A stretch of DNA of 64,000 nucleotides from Dryocosmus kuriphilus. Lineage: Eukaryota; Arthropoda; Insecta; Hymenoptera; Cynipidae. Where the stretch lies: positions 125,871,470 to 125,935,469 of the forward strand of contig CM076192.1 in assembly GCA_038277395.1 (NCBI GenBank), read 5' to 3'. Shown here piece after piece: positions 10,033 to 19,759 of the stretch. Every line of letters begins with the position of its first letter. Positions within the stretch are counted from its first letter, which is position 1. Under the pieces are notes generated by a model. The model did not search any database and had not been told where the DNA came from. It worked only from the letters and a program-made list of their open reading frames with translations. The position numbers and the translations under genes are program-made.

Positions 10033-10440
10033 TAAATAATTATAATTAATTTTGCAAACGTGACATTATTTGTTCATTGTCAAAATAACATATTTCTAAT
10101 AATAAATATCAAACTTGTATAAAAGCACATAAGGCACAATGTTAAACTGTGTAGAGACAGCAGTGGCGCACTCTGTCGGACTTTTTTGGTACTACCAATT
10201 GGAAGTGTATATTTACGGATATCTTTTCATGAGTTGGATAGGGCTCGCAGAAAGCAATTTCTGCTCCATAAAATAATTTTACAATTTTTCGTTATTGTCC
10301 ATTGTCCATACAATTTCTACTACTATATAATGATTTAAATTATAAAAATCAGTTGGACCTGTCTGAACTCTCTATAGTTCTTCATGAAATATGAATTATG
10401 TAAGTACGCGATTTGGATTCCTTTTTCTAACCTAACTTTC
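10033..10440. other. AT-rich non-coding sequence
   Basis: This stretch holds the region just upstream of the Penelope-like frame and a spacer. No terminal repeat, gene or strong repeat copy is recognised. Confidence 0.35.
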
Positions 10441-10445
10441 ACAAA

Positions 10446-10750
10446 ATGTCACATGTTTTTTTCAAATTTTCCAAGATTTCAATTTTACATTACTCTCATA
10501 ATTTTTTTACAGTCAGATCCAAAAAAATGGTTTTCTTTGATTTTAAATACACAAAACCTTTTAATTCCCACACTAAATTGGAACATCGCTTTTCTATGGA
10601 ATGTTCGACTTGGAATAAACAACCTGAAGAGGAAACCGTTTGGATTTCGAAAGTTGTATGAAGATTATGGAGCTCAATATATGATTTTCATCCAAATGAA
10701 TTCATTGTCAGAAGTCGTCAATACACCACCTCATCAACTTTTATAATTGT
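10446..10750 (+). repeat. inverted-partner repeat, copy 2
   Basis: Plus-strand copy of the repeat at 6421-6690, in the opposite orientation. It includes ACAGTCAGATCC, 'TTCCCACACTAAATTGG', 'ATGGAATGTTCGACTTGG' and 'CACCACCTCATCAACTTTTA'. The open frames crossing it (10384-10746 and 10446-10661) show no domain and are attributed to repeat sequence. Confidence 0.75.
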
Positions 10751-10900
10751 TTATTGTCATTTTTTTAGAGTGCCGCATAGTTTTGTAGGAAATTTTAACA
10801 TTTGATGATGCTTTTTAAGATTAAAAGAATGATATGCTTCATCAAAAAACTATGCGTTTCATCTGAAAATGGTGTTAAGCAAATTCCACGTGACGTTAAA
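10751..10900. repeat. diverged member of the ~150-bp dispersed repeat family
   Basis: Contains GCATAGTTTTGTAGGAAATTT and 'CATCAAAAAACTATGCGTTTC', matching the 'aactatgcgt' and 'gcatagtttt' landmarks of the repeat units near 6.2 kb and 29.9 kb. It directly follows inverted-partner copy 2, just as the 6.15-6.48 kb units adjoin copy 1. Confidence 0.5.
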
Positions 10901-11310
10901 ACTGTGGAAGACATTTGAAATTCACAAAGTCACATAATTAGTTCTGAATATGGAAGTCCGTGACATATATTTTTTAATAGTTACATTAATAAACTTTATA
11001 TTTTCAGATCTGAGATCACTGTTAAGTGTTTAATACCTACTACCGTTTAATGGACTGAACATATACTTATTGCATAACATGTATTTGGTTATAAAAAAGA
11101 TGAAAACACAATGCACGACCCTATGCTAGGATAATCAAGGACGAAGGATAATATTTAGTCAGGATTGCCAACCACCTGATACTACATATTATTATAGGTC
11201 CCTCCAACCTAATCAGTGCCTATATTAGTAACTATACCTGTAACAATCACCAACCTTCATCCTGCCACTTTTTATTTGTTTAAGGAATAAATAAAGCGTT
11301 TTTATCAGAT
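10901..11310. other. non-coding spacer upstream of the peptide gene pair
   Basis: No gene or transposon is recognised. A TATAAA at 11317-11322 lies about 85 bp upstream of the first peptide-gene ATG and 28 bp upstream of an initiator-like TCATCT, so promoter function for that gene is possible but unproven. Confidence 0.3.
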
Positions 11311-11406
11311 AGAATTTATAAAGCCACGTTCGTCGAGCCACATCATCTGAAATTTCTGAAAAATCAGTCGTCAGTTCTTTATCATTGTATCCACTTGAAA
11401 TAAAAA

Positions 11407-11605
11407 ATGAAGCTTATCACTGGCTTTTTACACATATTATTGGGTCTTCTGCATTTTAAAATTAAGTGTACTATAATATTGTAATCAGTAATGATAACAA
11501 ATATTACATACATATGTGAAGTTTTACGACGCAGAAGCTTTGAGAAAGATAACGTTGGATCAATTAAAATAGATTTCTGCTGTGCTGGCGTCTTAAAAAG
11601 CAAAC
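11407..11605 (+). pseudogene. small secreted-peptide gene, copy 1 (probably decayed)
   Basis: Upstream paralogue of the gene at 11975-12206 in the same orientation, offset 568 bp at the ATG. The first 19 codons encode a Met-Lys start followed by a hydrophobic signal-peptide-like core (ITGFLHILLGLLHF). Where copy 2 has AAAG|GTAAAT, copy 1 has AAAATTAAGT, so the GT of the splice donor is lost although the rest of a GTAAGT consensus survives. The acceptor-side equivalent CGACGCAG precedes AAGCTTTGAGAAAG. If spliced as in copy 2 the second exon would read EALRKITLDQLK and then stop. Read without splicing, another frame (11491-11718) is open and includes IDFCCAGVLKSKPTYGHS, so an alternative product cannot be excluded. 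No family was recognised. Confidence 0.35.
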
Positions 11606-11814
11606 CAACATACGGTCACAGCTTGAACAAATTTCTCTTGAGTAAAACGGTTTTTATGTCTATAATTCAAATAGATACTGGCGACAAAAGTATTTTTTAT
11701 AAGTCTTTCTTTCGATAATCACAAAAAACCTAAAAAACACCCAGAAAATATGTTACCTCTACCGGGACCAAAAGTAGGTGTTTTTCGTACATTTTGTGAT
11801 CGCTGAATATATAT

Positions 11815-11935
11815 TCGAATTATTTTAAAGTCTGTGAAACGTTTATGAAATCTTTGAAATATTTTAAAACCTTCGTGAAATGTTTAGAATCCTTTTAAAA
11901 TTTTTTAAATTTATTTGAAACTTTTAAACCATCTT
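11815..11935. repeat. degenerate GAAATCTTT-type simple repeat, left block
   Basis: Short imperfect units such as 'GTGAAACGTTTATGAAATC' and 'TTTGAAATATTTTAAAACC' recur about every 20-25 bp. The same repeat resumes beyond 12210, so peptide-gene copy 2 sits inside one degenerate array. Confidence 0.6.
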
Positions 11936-11974
11936 TATCGCCAGTTCTATATTATTGTCTCTTTTTAAGAAAAA

Positions 11975-12206
11975 ATGAAGCTCATTACTGGCATTTTACT
12001 CCTCATGTTAGTGAGTTTTCTACATTTTAAAGGTAAATGTACTATAATATATTAATTATTAATAATAACAAATACCACATACTAGCATGACGTTCCACGT
12101 AGAAGAAGCCTTGAGAAAGAAAACGTTAGATCAACTAAGATGTCTGCTCTGCTGGCATGTTAAAAAGCAAATCAGCATATCGCCACAGCTTGAACTAAAT
12201 TTCTAA
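11975..12206 (+). CDS. hypothetical small secreted peptide, two exons (copy 2)
   Basis: Proposed structure: exon 1 at 11975-12032, intron 12033-12102 (70 bp, GT...TAG), exon 2 at 12103-12206 ending in TAA, giving 53 residues. Residues 1-19 form a classic signal peptide: Met-Lys, then a hydrophobic stretch ITGILLLMLVSFL. The predicted mature part starts EEALRKKTLDQLR and contains two Cys (CLLC), ending Leu-Asn-Phe. Support comes from comparison with copy 1: both copies keep the same ATG, hydrophobic core, donor position and 'EALRK-TLDQL' frame after a short intron, and each acceptor gives the same phase. The duplication begins about 35 bp upstream of the ATG, so copy 2 may lack the original promoter. 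Flanks are degenerate GAAATCTTT repeats. Function is unknown; the structure is inference from sequence and needs transcript evidence. Confidence 0.35.
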
Positions 12207-12209
12207 TGA

Positions 12210-13010
12210 GTTTTGACATTTTTGAGCAATTTTTAAATCTTTCAAATAATTGTGACGTCTTTCTGAAATCTTTTCAAATCTTTGTAAATTCTTTAAAATA
12301 CTGTAAAATCTTTTAAACATTTTCTAGATCTTTAGGAAGTCTTTGTACTATTTTAAAACCTTCGTGAAATTATATAAATATTTCAACATTTTTTTTATTT
12401 GGTTGACATTTTAAAAATATTTTGAAATTATTGTGATGTGCTTCTAAAATGTTTTCAAATCTTTGTGAAATCTCTTAAATCTTTTGAAGTAATTTGAAAT
12501 ATTTACGAAATATTTTCGGAATGTCTTTAATCCTTTCGAAGCTTCGTGAAGACTTTGAAATAAAGTCAAGTGTTTCAAGTTTTTGTGAAATTCTTTAGTC
12601 TGCTTAAAGTATTTCAAATATCTTAAAATATTAAAATTTTTGTAAATTCTTTCTAAAATCGTTCGAAATTTTTCGAAATACTTGAAATATTTAGAAATTT
12701 TTGTGGAATTCTTTAATCTGTTCGAAATCTTGAGGAAATCTTCGTGAAATATTTTTGATCTGCTTAAAATCTTTCTGAAATCTTCGTGAAATGCTTTCAA
12801 ATCTTTAAAATATTTTGAAATCTTTGAAATAAGCTTGAAGTTTTTCGAAAATATTTTCAAATCTTTGTGAAACATTTAAAATAATATATACTCTTTGGAA
12901 TATTTGAGAAATCATTGTGAAATTCCTGAATCTGTTCGAAACCTTCCATTAATGTTATTGATCTACTTGAAACCTTTAATTATCTTATAAATATTTAGAA
13001 ATCTGGAAAC
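12210..13010. repeat. degenerate GAAATCTTT-type simple repeat, right block
   Basis: About 0.8 kb of imperfect tandem units (for example TTTTGAAATCTTTGAAAT, 'TCTTCGTGAAATGCTTTC', 'TCTTTGTGAAATCTCTTAA'). The minus-strand frame at 12444-12875, rich in Lys-Ile-Phe-His-Lys-Asp-Leu words, is simply the translation of these units and not a protein gene. Confidence 0.75.
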
Positions 13011-13380
13011 TTTTTAGGATTTTATTTTTTTTATCTTATTTTATTTTTTTATTGAAAACCAAATTCTCCGGAACAATTTTTATTTCTCCTGAAAACCCAA
13101 TCAAATGTGGTTATCCCCGAAAGAAACTTGAACCCGCTAGATTCCCATATTTTCAACTGAATCCGTTTTAAAAAAAAATAATTTTTAACTCTCTTGACTT
13201 CTTTATTGATAATGTTTCCCCTGAGGGTTTACATGGCTCCCTTTTTTTCCTTACTACACTCTTAAATTTTTTAAATACTTAAATTATTATTTACATTTAA
13301 TACCACTGCATAGACTTTCCCTTTTTATCTAATCTATTACTAATTTATATTCTATCGCAACTAAAAACTAATTATCGGGT
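13011..13380. other. T-rich non-coding sequence
   Basis: T-rich stretches and no recognisable gene. It separates the GAAATCTTT repeat from a small minisatellite and from the 3' end of a reverse-strand non-LTR element. Confidence 0.35.
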
Positions 13381-13394
13381 TATTGATCGTATCA

Positions 13395-13475
13395 GCGAAC
13401 GAGGCATGTGAGCGAATGATGCATGTGATCGAAGAAGGCATGTGTGCACACGAGTCATGTGGGCGAGCGCAACTA
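13395..13475. repeat. short GCATGTG minisatellite, about four units
   Basis: GCATGTGAGCGAATGAT, 'GCATGTGATCGAAGAAG', 'GCATGTGTGCACACGAG' and 'TCATGTGGGCGAGCGC' follow one another at 17-bp intervals. It is GC-richer than its surroundings. Confidence 0.6.
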
Positions 13476-13639
13476 AATCTACCAAAATTATCGAAATTAT
13501 CGCATTATCAAAATAATAATATCGCACGCAAAAATCGCAGCCGCAATTCGAATTACTTATGCAATTACTATCATTTCTATACTCTTAACGCTTCTACGCG
13601 CATTCCATTTCCGTTTTTTCACTTTCATTCTATTTAATG

Positions 13640-13790
13640 TTTCTGACTATTTCACTCCACTATTTCACTCCTCTCACACTAACTCTTTTACTTTTTTACT
13701 CCACTCACACTTACTCTTTAACCCTTTTACTTTACTCACACTCAATCTTTCACTGCACTCATACTCATCTCTCTAGCACCCTATAAACTC
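13640..13790 (-). repeat. CACT-rich pyrimidine tandem tract (possible 3' UTR of the adjacent non-LTR element)
   Basis: Repeated 'TTTCACTCC' and 'CTCACACTTACTCTTT' words on the plus strand (GAGTGAAAG on the minus strand) run directly up to the C-terminal end of the reverse-strand non-LTR ORF2, consistent with a 3' untranslated region read on the minus strand. No poly(A) tail was identified. Confidence 0.4.
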
Positions 13791-15660
13791 TTCATCCATT
13801 CTTCCCCTAATATTTCTTCCACATTCTCTTGCCAGCTTCCTTTCTCTTCCATCCCTCTTTTGCATCCATCCCAAACATGCTCCCACGTTTCCTCTTCCCA
13901 CTGACATATACTGCACCTTTTATTATCCTCTTCTTCCCAATCTCTCCCTTCCCTTACCTCGTTTCAAAACCTAAATCTAGCTATCTTCGTCCATCTCCTC
14001 TCCCCCCATTTCTTTTCCAAATATTTTGGTTTATTGTATTTTGATTCCTCAATCGAGCCCCATCTTTCATTCAGCTGTTTTTGCCTGTCTTTTTTATCCA
14101 GTTCCTCAAACTTTATTTCCTCTCCATCTTCAATATCTCTATCTTCTAAGAATGTTTTCTTTCCACTTCCCATCTCGTTAATTCTATCGCCCTTCCCCTT
14201 CTTTCATCTATCTCCCTTAAGCATTCCCTCGCTAACTCTCCTCCCCTTCCCTCTTTTAAATTAATTTCAAACTTCAACGCTCTCTTTCCCGCTCTAGTAC
14301 TCAATTTATCACTTTGTGCTTCTTCTCTCACCATATACCCTGGGGCTCTCCACTCTACTCCCAACGTCCATTTTATATACCTTTCTTATATCCTCTCAAT
14401 ATCTTATCTTTCCTTCCATCCCCATATCTCTGCTCCGTAGCTTAACACCGGCCACACGAGCGTATCAAAGAACCATATTCTCCTTCTGCAGATTTTTTTA
14501 AACCTTCTTTCTCCGATTCCCAAAATCTGCTTCATTCCTCCTACTGCTTTTTTTATCCTTTCTCTTATGTGCGCTCTGTGATCCCCATTGACTTGTAGAA
14601 TATAACCCAAGTATTTAAACTCTTTTACTTCCTCTATCTTTACCCCTTTCCATCTTGTCGTCCACCCTTTTTTTCTACCGGCTCCTTTTCTAAACCTCAT
14701 CATCTTCGTCTTTTCCACATTTATTACCAACTTGTTCCCGTCTAAATATTTCTCCATTCCTGTAATTAGACCCGCCATACCCTCCTCACTTTCCGCCATA
14801 ATTACTATGTCATCTGTGTACGCCAGAGTATAAATTTTGCCACATCCTCTCTTTACTCCTCCCCATCTTTTTCTCTTCATTTCGTCTTCCAAGTCTGCTA
14901 TCAAGATTTTAAATAAGAACGAGCTCAAAGGAAAACCTTGTCTAACTCCTCTCGCTAACCATAAACTTTCCCCTACTCGATCCGCTACCCTTACCTTGCT
15001 TTTTGTCTCCCTAAAAATTTCCGATACTCTCCTTACCAAACCCTCTCTTATGACTTTTTTTTTTACCATAATTGTTTCTATCCCTCTCTGTCCAAGGAAT
15101 CAAATGCCGCTTCTAAGTCTAAAAGCATTGCTATCATTCTCGCTTTCTTTCTATTCTTCTATTTACCAGATGATTGAAAACGTGTAGGTTATCCATCACT
15201 CCACTCCTTTCCTAAACCCTGTTTGATTTGGTGGTACTATCTTTTTTCCTAAACTTCATTCTTCAGCCTGTCCACTAGAATAGTTACATATATCTTGTAC
15301 AAGGTTGGCATCAGCGTTATTCCCCTATAGTCTTTCACCTCTTCAACATTACTCTTTTTCACTATCGACACCACTACCCCCTCCTTCCATACCTCTGGCC
15401 AGACCTCTCCTTTCCATACTCTATTGCACATTATCCACGCCCATTCCTTCAGTTTTTTTCCCCTGTATTTCCATACTTCATTTGGAATGTCATCTATTCC
15501 AGGCGCCTTAGCATCTTTCATTAATTCTATCACCTTGCTAATTTCTTCTCTCCCTATTTGCTATCTTCCAAACCTCCTCCTCCTCCGTCCTAGCCTTCTC
15601 TGCCTCTTCTACGAATCTTAAATCTCTTGACTTCATTTGAGTATTCTTGAATTCTTTTGA
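13790..15660 (-). pseudogene. non-LTR retrotransposon ORF2: reverse transcriptase and C-terminal zinc motif, frameshifted
   Basis: On the minus strand, from 15533: 'DAKAPGIDDIPNEVWKYRG', 'WKEGVVVSIVKKSNVEEV' and 'KDYRGITLMPTLYKIYVTIL' are reverse transcriptase blocks. After several frame changes (15069-15249) 'LLDLEAAFDSLDRE' appears; then 14404-15069 carries 'RGVRQGFPLSSFLFKILIADL', YTDD in place of YADD at the catalytic box, 'KTKMMRF' and 'KEFKYLGYILQVNG'. Further on come 'GVEWRAPGYMVREEAQ' (14146-14364) and, near 13830-13930, a C-x2-C...H-x4-C pattern within 'CSICQWEEETWEHVWDGC'. This is the standard reverse transcriptase plus C-terminal zinc-motif order of R1/Jockey-like ORF2. No endonuclease is present, so it is 5' truncated near 15660. 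Its style matches the ORF1-bearing element at 4.16-6.11 kb, and they may be one family. Confidence 0.85.
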
Positions 15661-18310
15661 ATTCGCTTGAATTCGCTTAAACTTCTTTAAAACAACTCTC
15701 TCAATCCGAATTGGTAGAAAAATGCTAATCGGTGGTAGTTTATATCTATGTTTTTTGCTTTAAAATGTAACTTTTTTTAAAGAATAATTCAAACATTTTT
15801 GTCAAAAACTAACTTTTTCTTGGTCGAGAATTCAACTATTTTTGGTCCTAAATTTGTCTGCTCAATTTTTGGTTGAAATTTTTGTTTTTGTTTAAAATCT
15901 TAACTATTACATTTTTTTGAGAATTCATCTTTCTTGATTGAAAATTTTACAATTTTTTTTTTTTGTAAATTCAACGAATTAGAAAAGAATTTACCTTTGG
16001 CTGAAACATAACGTTTTTTTTTTTTTTTGCTGAAAGTTCATCTGATTGGCTGAAAACAAATTTTCTTGTTGAAAGTTTACCTTTTATTAGATGTAAGTTG
16101 AACTATTTTATTGAACTTTCCTTAGGGGTTGATAATTCTACAATTTTTGATTGAAAAATAACCTTTTTTATTTGAAAATGCAACTCTTACATCTGTGTCT
16201 GAGAATTCATATTCTTCAGTTAATTATTTTTTACTAGGGTTTCACTTATTTGGTTGAGTAATTAATATCTTCTAATTAAAAATTCCTATCTCTTGGTTAA
16301 AACGTAATTTTCCTTTTGTTAAAAGTTTAACTATTTTTGGTATAAAATTTATGACTTTTGGTCAAAAGTTACCTGTTCCATTGTTTGTTTAATATTTTAG
16401 TATGTCATGAAATAAATTTGTTACACTTTTGTTTTAGAATCCATCTTTCTTGGTCGAATATTTAACTATTTTTTTTTGTCAATTTGATAATTTGTTAAAA
16501 AATCACCTTTAGCGGCAAAATCATATTTCTCTTTTTTTGAAAATTCATCTGATTGGTTCAAAATACATTTTTGTTGTTGAAATTTCACCTTTTATTAGAT
16601 GGAGTTTCAACCTTTTCATCAAAATTTTTTCGGGTTTGACAATCCTACTATTTATGTTTGACAAATAATCTTTTTCGGTTTAAAATTCAACTCTTACACT
16701 TTTGTTTGAGAATTCATACTTTTCGGTTAAAAATTACACTATTTTGTTAAAATAGTTATCTTTTTTATTCAAGAATTAAACTCTTCTTTAAAAAATTCAA
16801 CTATTTTTGTTACAAAATTTATCTTTTTTTTTTCAAAATTTGGCTTTCCCGTTTATGATTGGAAATTGGATTGTCTTTTAAAAACTCAACTATTACATTT
16901 TTGTTTCTGAATTCATCTTTGTTTGTCAAAGATTTTTCTATTTTTTTATAAGTTTAAAGGTTATATTATAAATTCATATTTGTTTGAAAAATCTGTTTTT
17001 TTTTTTTTGAAAATTCGACTAATTGGCTGAGAATTAATTCTTGTTGTTGAAAATTCACCTTTTATTAAATGAAATTTCAACTGTTTCGTTTAGTTTTTGG
17101 GGCGTTTGACAGTTCTACTATTTTTGCTTAAAAAATAATCTTCTGTGTTCGAAAACTTAACTATAACTTTTTTGTTACAACATTCTACTTTATTGACTGA
17201 AAATTCGACTTTTATATTTTTGTTTGAGATTTCATCCTTTTCATTTAAAAACTAAACTATCTTGTTAAAAATTGACCTTTTTAAGTTAAATATTACATTT
17301 CTTTGAAAATTCATTTTTTTCAAGTTAAGTTTTTATTTAGTTAAAAGTTAATTTTTTCTTTTGAGAATTCATCTATTTTTGCTACAAATTCGATATTTTT
17401 GGTTCAAAATTTGGCTGTTCACTTTTTGGAAGACATTTTTTTTTTAAATTACAGCTATTGCATTTTTGGCTGAAAATTCCCCCTTTTGTAGTTGAAAAAT
17501 TAAGTCTTTTCTTAAAGAAATTCAAAGATTTAAAAAAAAATAGTTTTTGGTTGAAGAACCATGCTTCTAATTTGAAAATTCAACTGCTTGGCTGAAAATA
17601 AATTTTTCTCATCGCAAATTCATTTTTATTAGGTGGAATTACATTTGCTTTATAAAATTCTTTTGGGAGTTGATATTCTACTATTTTTACTTGACAAATA
17701 ATCCTTTTTTTCGAATAGTCAGATTTAACTTTTTTGTTATAGGCTTCACCTTTATGATTGAAAATTCAACTCTTATATTTCTGTTTGAGAACTCATCTTT
17801 TTCAGTTGGAGATTAAACTATCTTGTTAAAAATTGATCTTTTTTTCAGTTAGGAATTAAACAATTCCTTGGAAATTTTTTAAAAATATAACTATTTTTCA
17901 TTTAGGTTCGATTTATTTTGTTGAAAATTTAACGTTTTTTAAATTAAAATATCAAATATTTTATTTAAGTGTTAATTTTTTTTTTGAGAATTCAACTATA
18001 TTTGTTATAAAATTAATTTCTTTTGTTCAAAATTTGTCTGTTCCAAATTAAGTTGAAAACTGCACTTTCATTTAAAAATTCATGTATTACATTTTTTTTG
18101 CGAATCAAAAAATTTTTTTTTTGAAAACTTAATGGTTTTGTTAAAAGTTGACCTTTGGTTGAAAAATTATGTTTCTTTGTATGGAACTCAATTGATTGGC
18201 TGAAAATAAATTTTTGTCTTTAAAAATTCAACTTCTTTGCATTGAGTTTATTTAAGTTTGGGGCCGGAGTTGATGATTCTACCATTTTAGCTTGAAAAAT
18301 AATCTTTTTT
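15660..18310. repeat. 2.65 kb degenerate T-rich minisatellite (TTGGTTGAAAATTCAACTA type)
   Basis: The sequence is built from imperfect units of roughly 18-36 bp containing 'TTGAAAATTCA', 'TTTTTGGT' and 'ACTATTTTT'. Longer-range echoes are also visible: the block TTCACCTTTTATTAGATG recurs near 16078, 16588 and (as TTCACCTTTTATTAAATG) 17060, and 'TTTGAGAATTCAT' type words recur throughout. Such tracts are common in hymenopteran genomes. No coding potential. Confidence 0.8.
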
Positions 18311-18318
18311 GGAAAAAA

Positions 18319-18447
18319 GGTAAACAGGATACCAAACGTGACAAATTAGCAGAAGCAATGGCTCATGTTCATGGAGAAGCATCTGAAAATATTTCAATTG
18401 ATTTCAAGAAACTTCAAGAAATTCTGAATGATTTAAACAATTCTTAA
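18319..18447 (+). other. possible exon remnant or chance open frame at the edge of the T-rich tract
   Basis: The frame GKQDTKRDKLAEAMAHVHG followed by 'EASENISIDFKKLQEI' and ending LNNS-stop (TAA 18445-18447) is unusually protein-like compared with the flanking T-rich repeat, and its base composition changes abruptly at about 18311. It could be the last exon of a lost gene. The second half also resembles the local 'TTCAAGAAATTC' degenerate repeat, which weakens the case. No family recognised. Confidence 0.25.
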
Positions 18448-18770
18448 CTACATTATAAAACATTTCAAAGAACTACTCTAATGGAGTTTAAAATATTTAA
18501 AAATGTTTTTAAAGTTTTCAAAAGATTTGAAACAGTTTCAACTGCTGTTGAGGCACTTTAAGGGATTGTGTGATTTTAAAATATTTTAAATAAATCCTAC
18601 AGAATTAAAACATTTTTGATGGGTTTCTGTGAATAGCCCCTCCCTTTCCACATACGCCAAAAACACGCACTTTATCCTTGTTCCCTGGAGGCACGATAAC
18701 ACGACATTTTCTGATTGCGCTCTGAAAAAAAACTATGTTTCTCTAGTGATACATTCCTACTCATTGAAAG
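18448..18770. other. non-coding flank of the foldback element
   Basis: AT-rich with TTTTAAAATATTTAAA words of the degenerate-repeat type to about 18600, then an unremarkable stretch to the left end of the foldback element at 18771. The short open frame crossing 18629-18868 runs into the element and has no domain. Confidence 0.35.
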
Positions 18771-19460
18771 TAGTTATGCTAGGACAGTTCGGGGCCACCC
18801 ACGACAAGCTTCGCGCTGTCACCGACGGATGGCGCCACTACTCTTTCAGTGCTACATGTCCGCGGTAAGTTATCGACAGTCGGTGTTACCCTGAGTTGGT
18901 AAGGTAGGATTCCACAACAAGAAACTTCTTCTTTCGCCGATAGCCTGAGGAGGAGGAGGAGACGGAGGAGAGGAGCAGGAGGAGGTGGAGGAGGGGTATG
19001 ATGAGGACATTGAATCGTTGTTAAAGAAATGTGGAACCGACGTAAAACCAAAGTTGAATAAACGTTAAACCAACGTTAATTCAACGATGGTTCAAAGATG
19101 GTTCAACGCTGGTTCAACGTTGGTTCAACATTGCCCAGATTTGATTCAAGGTTGCACAAAAATTCATTACATATTTGATTTGTCAAGCCTAACTACTTTA
19201 CATATACTTTATTGACACGTTTCTTGATTACATTTTTCCACAAGGTATACGTCTGGATATTTCACTTTGAAAAGTTTCTGTTCATAGAATCCGCCAGCGA
19301 TAGTTTGCTTTTGATAGTCCTTGTGCTTGTACGCCATTTCCCCGTTCCAACTCGAAAAGCGTTCCCCAGAAATTTATTTTCCCCCTCTCCAGCTAAGAAA
19401 ACTGGGAACAATACTTTCCCTCATTCCAGCTGAGAAAACTGAGGACAATATTAAATTGTA
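18771..19460 (+). repeat. left inverted arm of the foldback element
   Basis: This arm pairs with 19760-20447. Landmarks in order: GGGGCCACCCACGACAAG, TATCGACAGTCGGTG, GAGGAGGAGGAG (18950-18990), the TTCAACG minisatellite (19050-19130), TATACTTTATTGACACG, 'TCCGCCAGCGATAGTTTGC', 'CAAGGACTAT' complement, and ACTGAGGACAATA near 19440. Small indels differ between the arms, so they have diverged since formation or were never perfect. Confidence 0.8.
19050..19130. repeat. TTCAACGNTGG minisatellite in the left foldback arm
   Basis: Repeats of about 11-13 bp: 'GTTCAACGCTG', 'GTTCAACGTTG', 'GTTCAAAGATG', 'ATTCAACGATG'. AACGTT is itself palindromic, so each unit can pair with its neighbours as well as with the opposite arm. 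Confidence 0.65.
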
Positions 19461-19759
19461 ATTTTAAAATTTCAAGGAATATTTTAGAGGTGGAGGCGGG
19501 AAAAATGGTATGACAACTCTCTCGTTTTACAGACTGAGTTGTAGAACTCTTACAGCTATACTAGCACCACCTGCATAATAAAATATGATGATCTGGTGTT
19601 TGATTCAAGATTATATGTTACGTTTATATCCTTCTCTCCTCCTCCTCCTCCTCCTTCTTCTACTCTTCCTCATAACCTTCCTTCCTCCTCATGAGAGATA
19701 TTGTCCTCAGTTTTATCATCTGGAAAAGGGGAAAAATTATCTTGAACTTTGTTAGGGGG

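Noticed and set aside
10384..10746. 120-codon plus-strand frame as a gene
   Set aside because: It overlaps a dispersed repeat whose other copy (6421-6690) does not keep the frame; no domain.
12444..12875. 143-codon minus-strand open frame rich in FHKDLK and KIS words
   Set aside because: It is the translation of the degenerate GAAATCTTT tandem repeat.
18779..19051. 90-codon minus-strand frame with a Pro run in the left foldback arm
   Set aside because: The Pro run is a translation of the GGAGGAGG tract, and the matching frame is not kept in the other arm.
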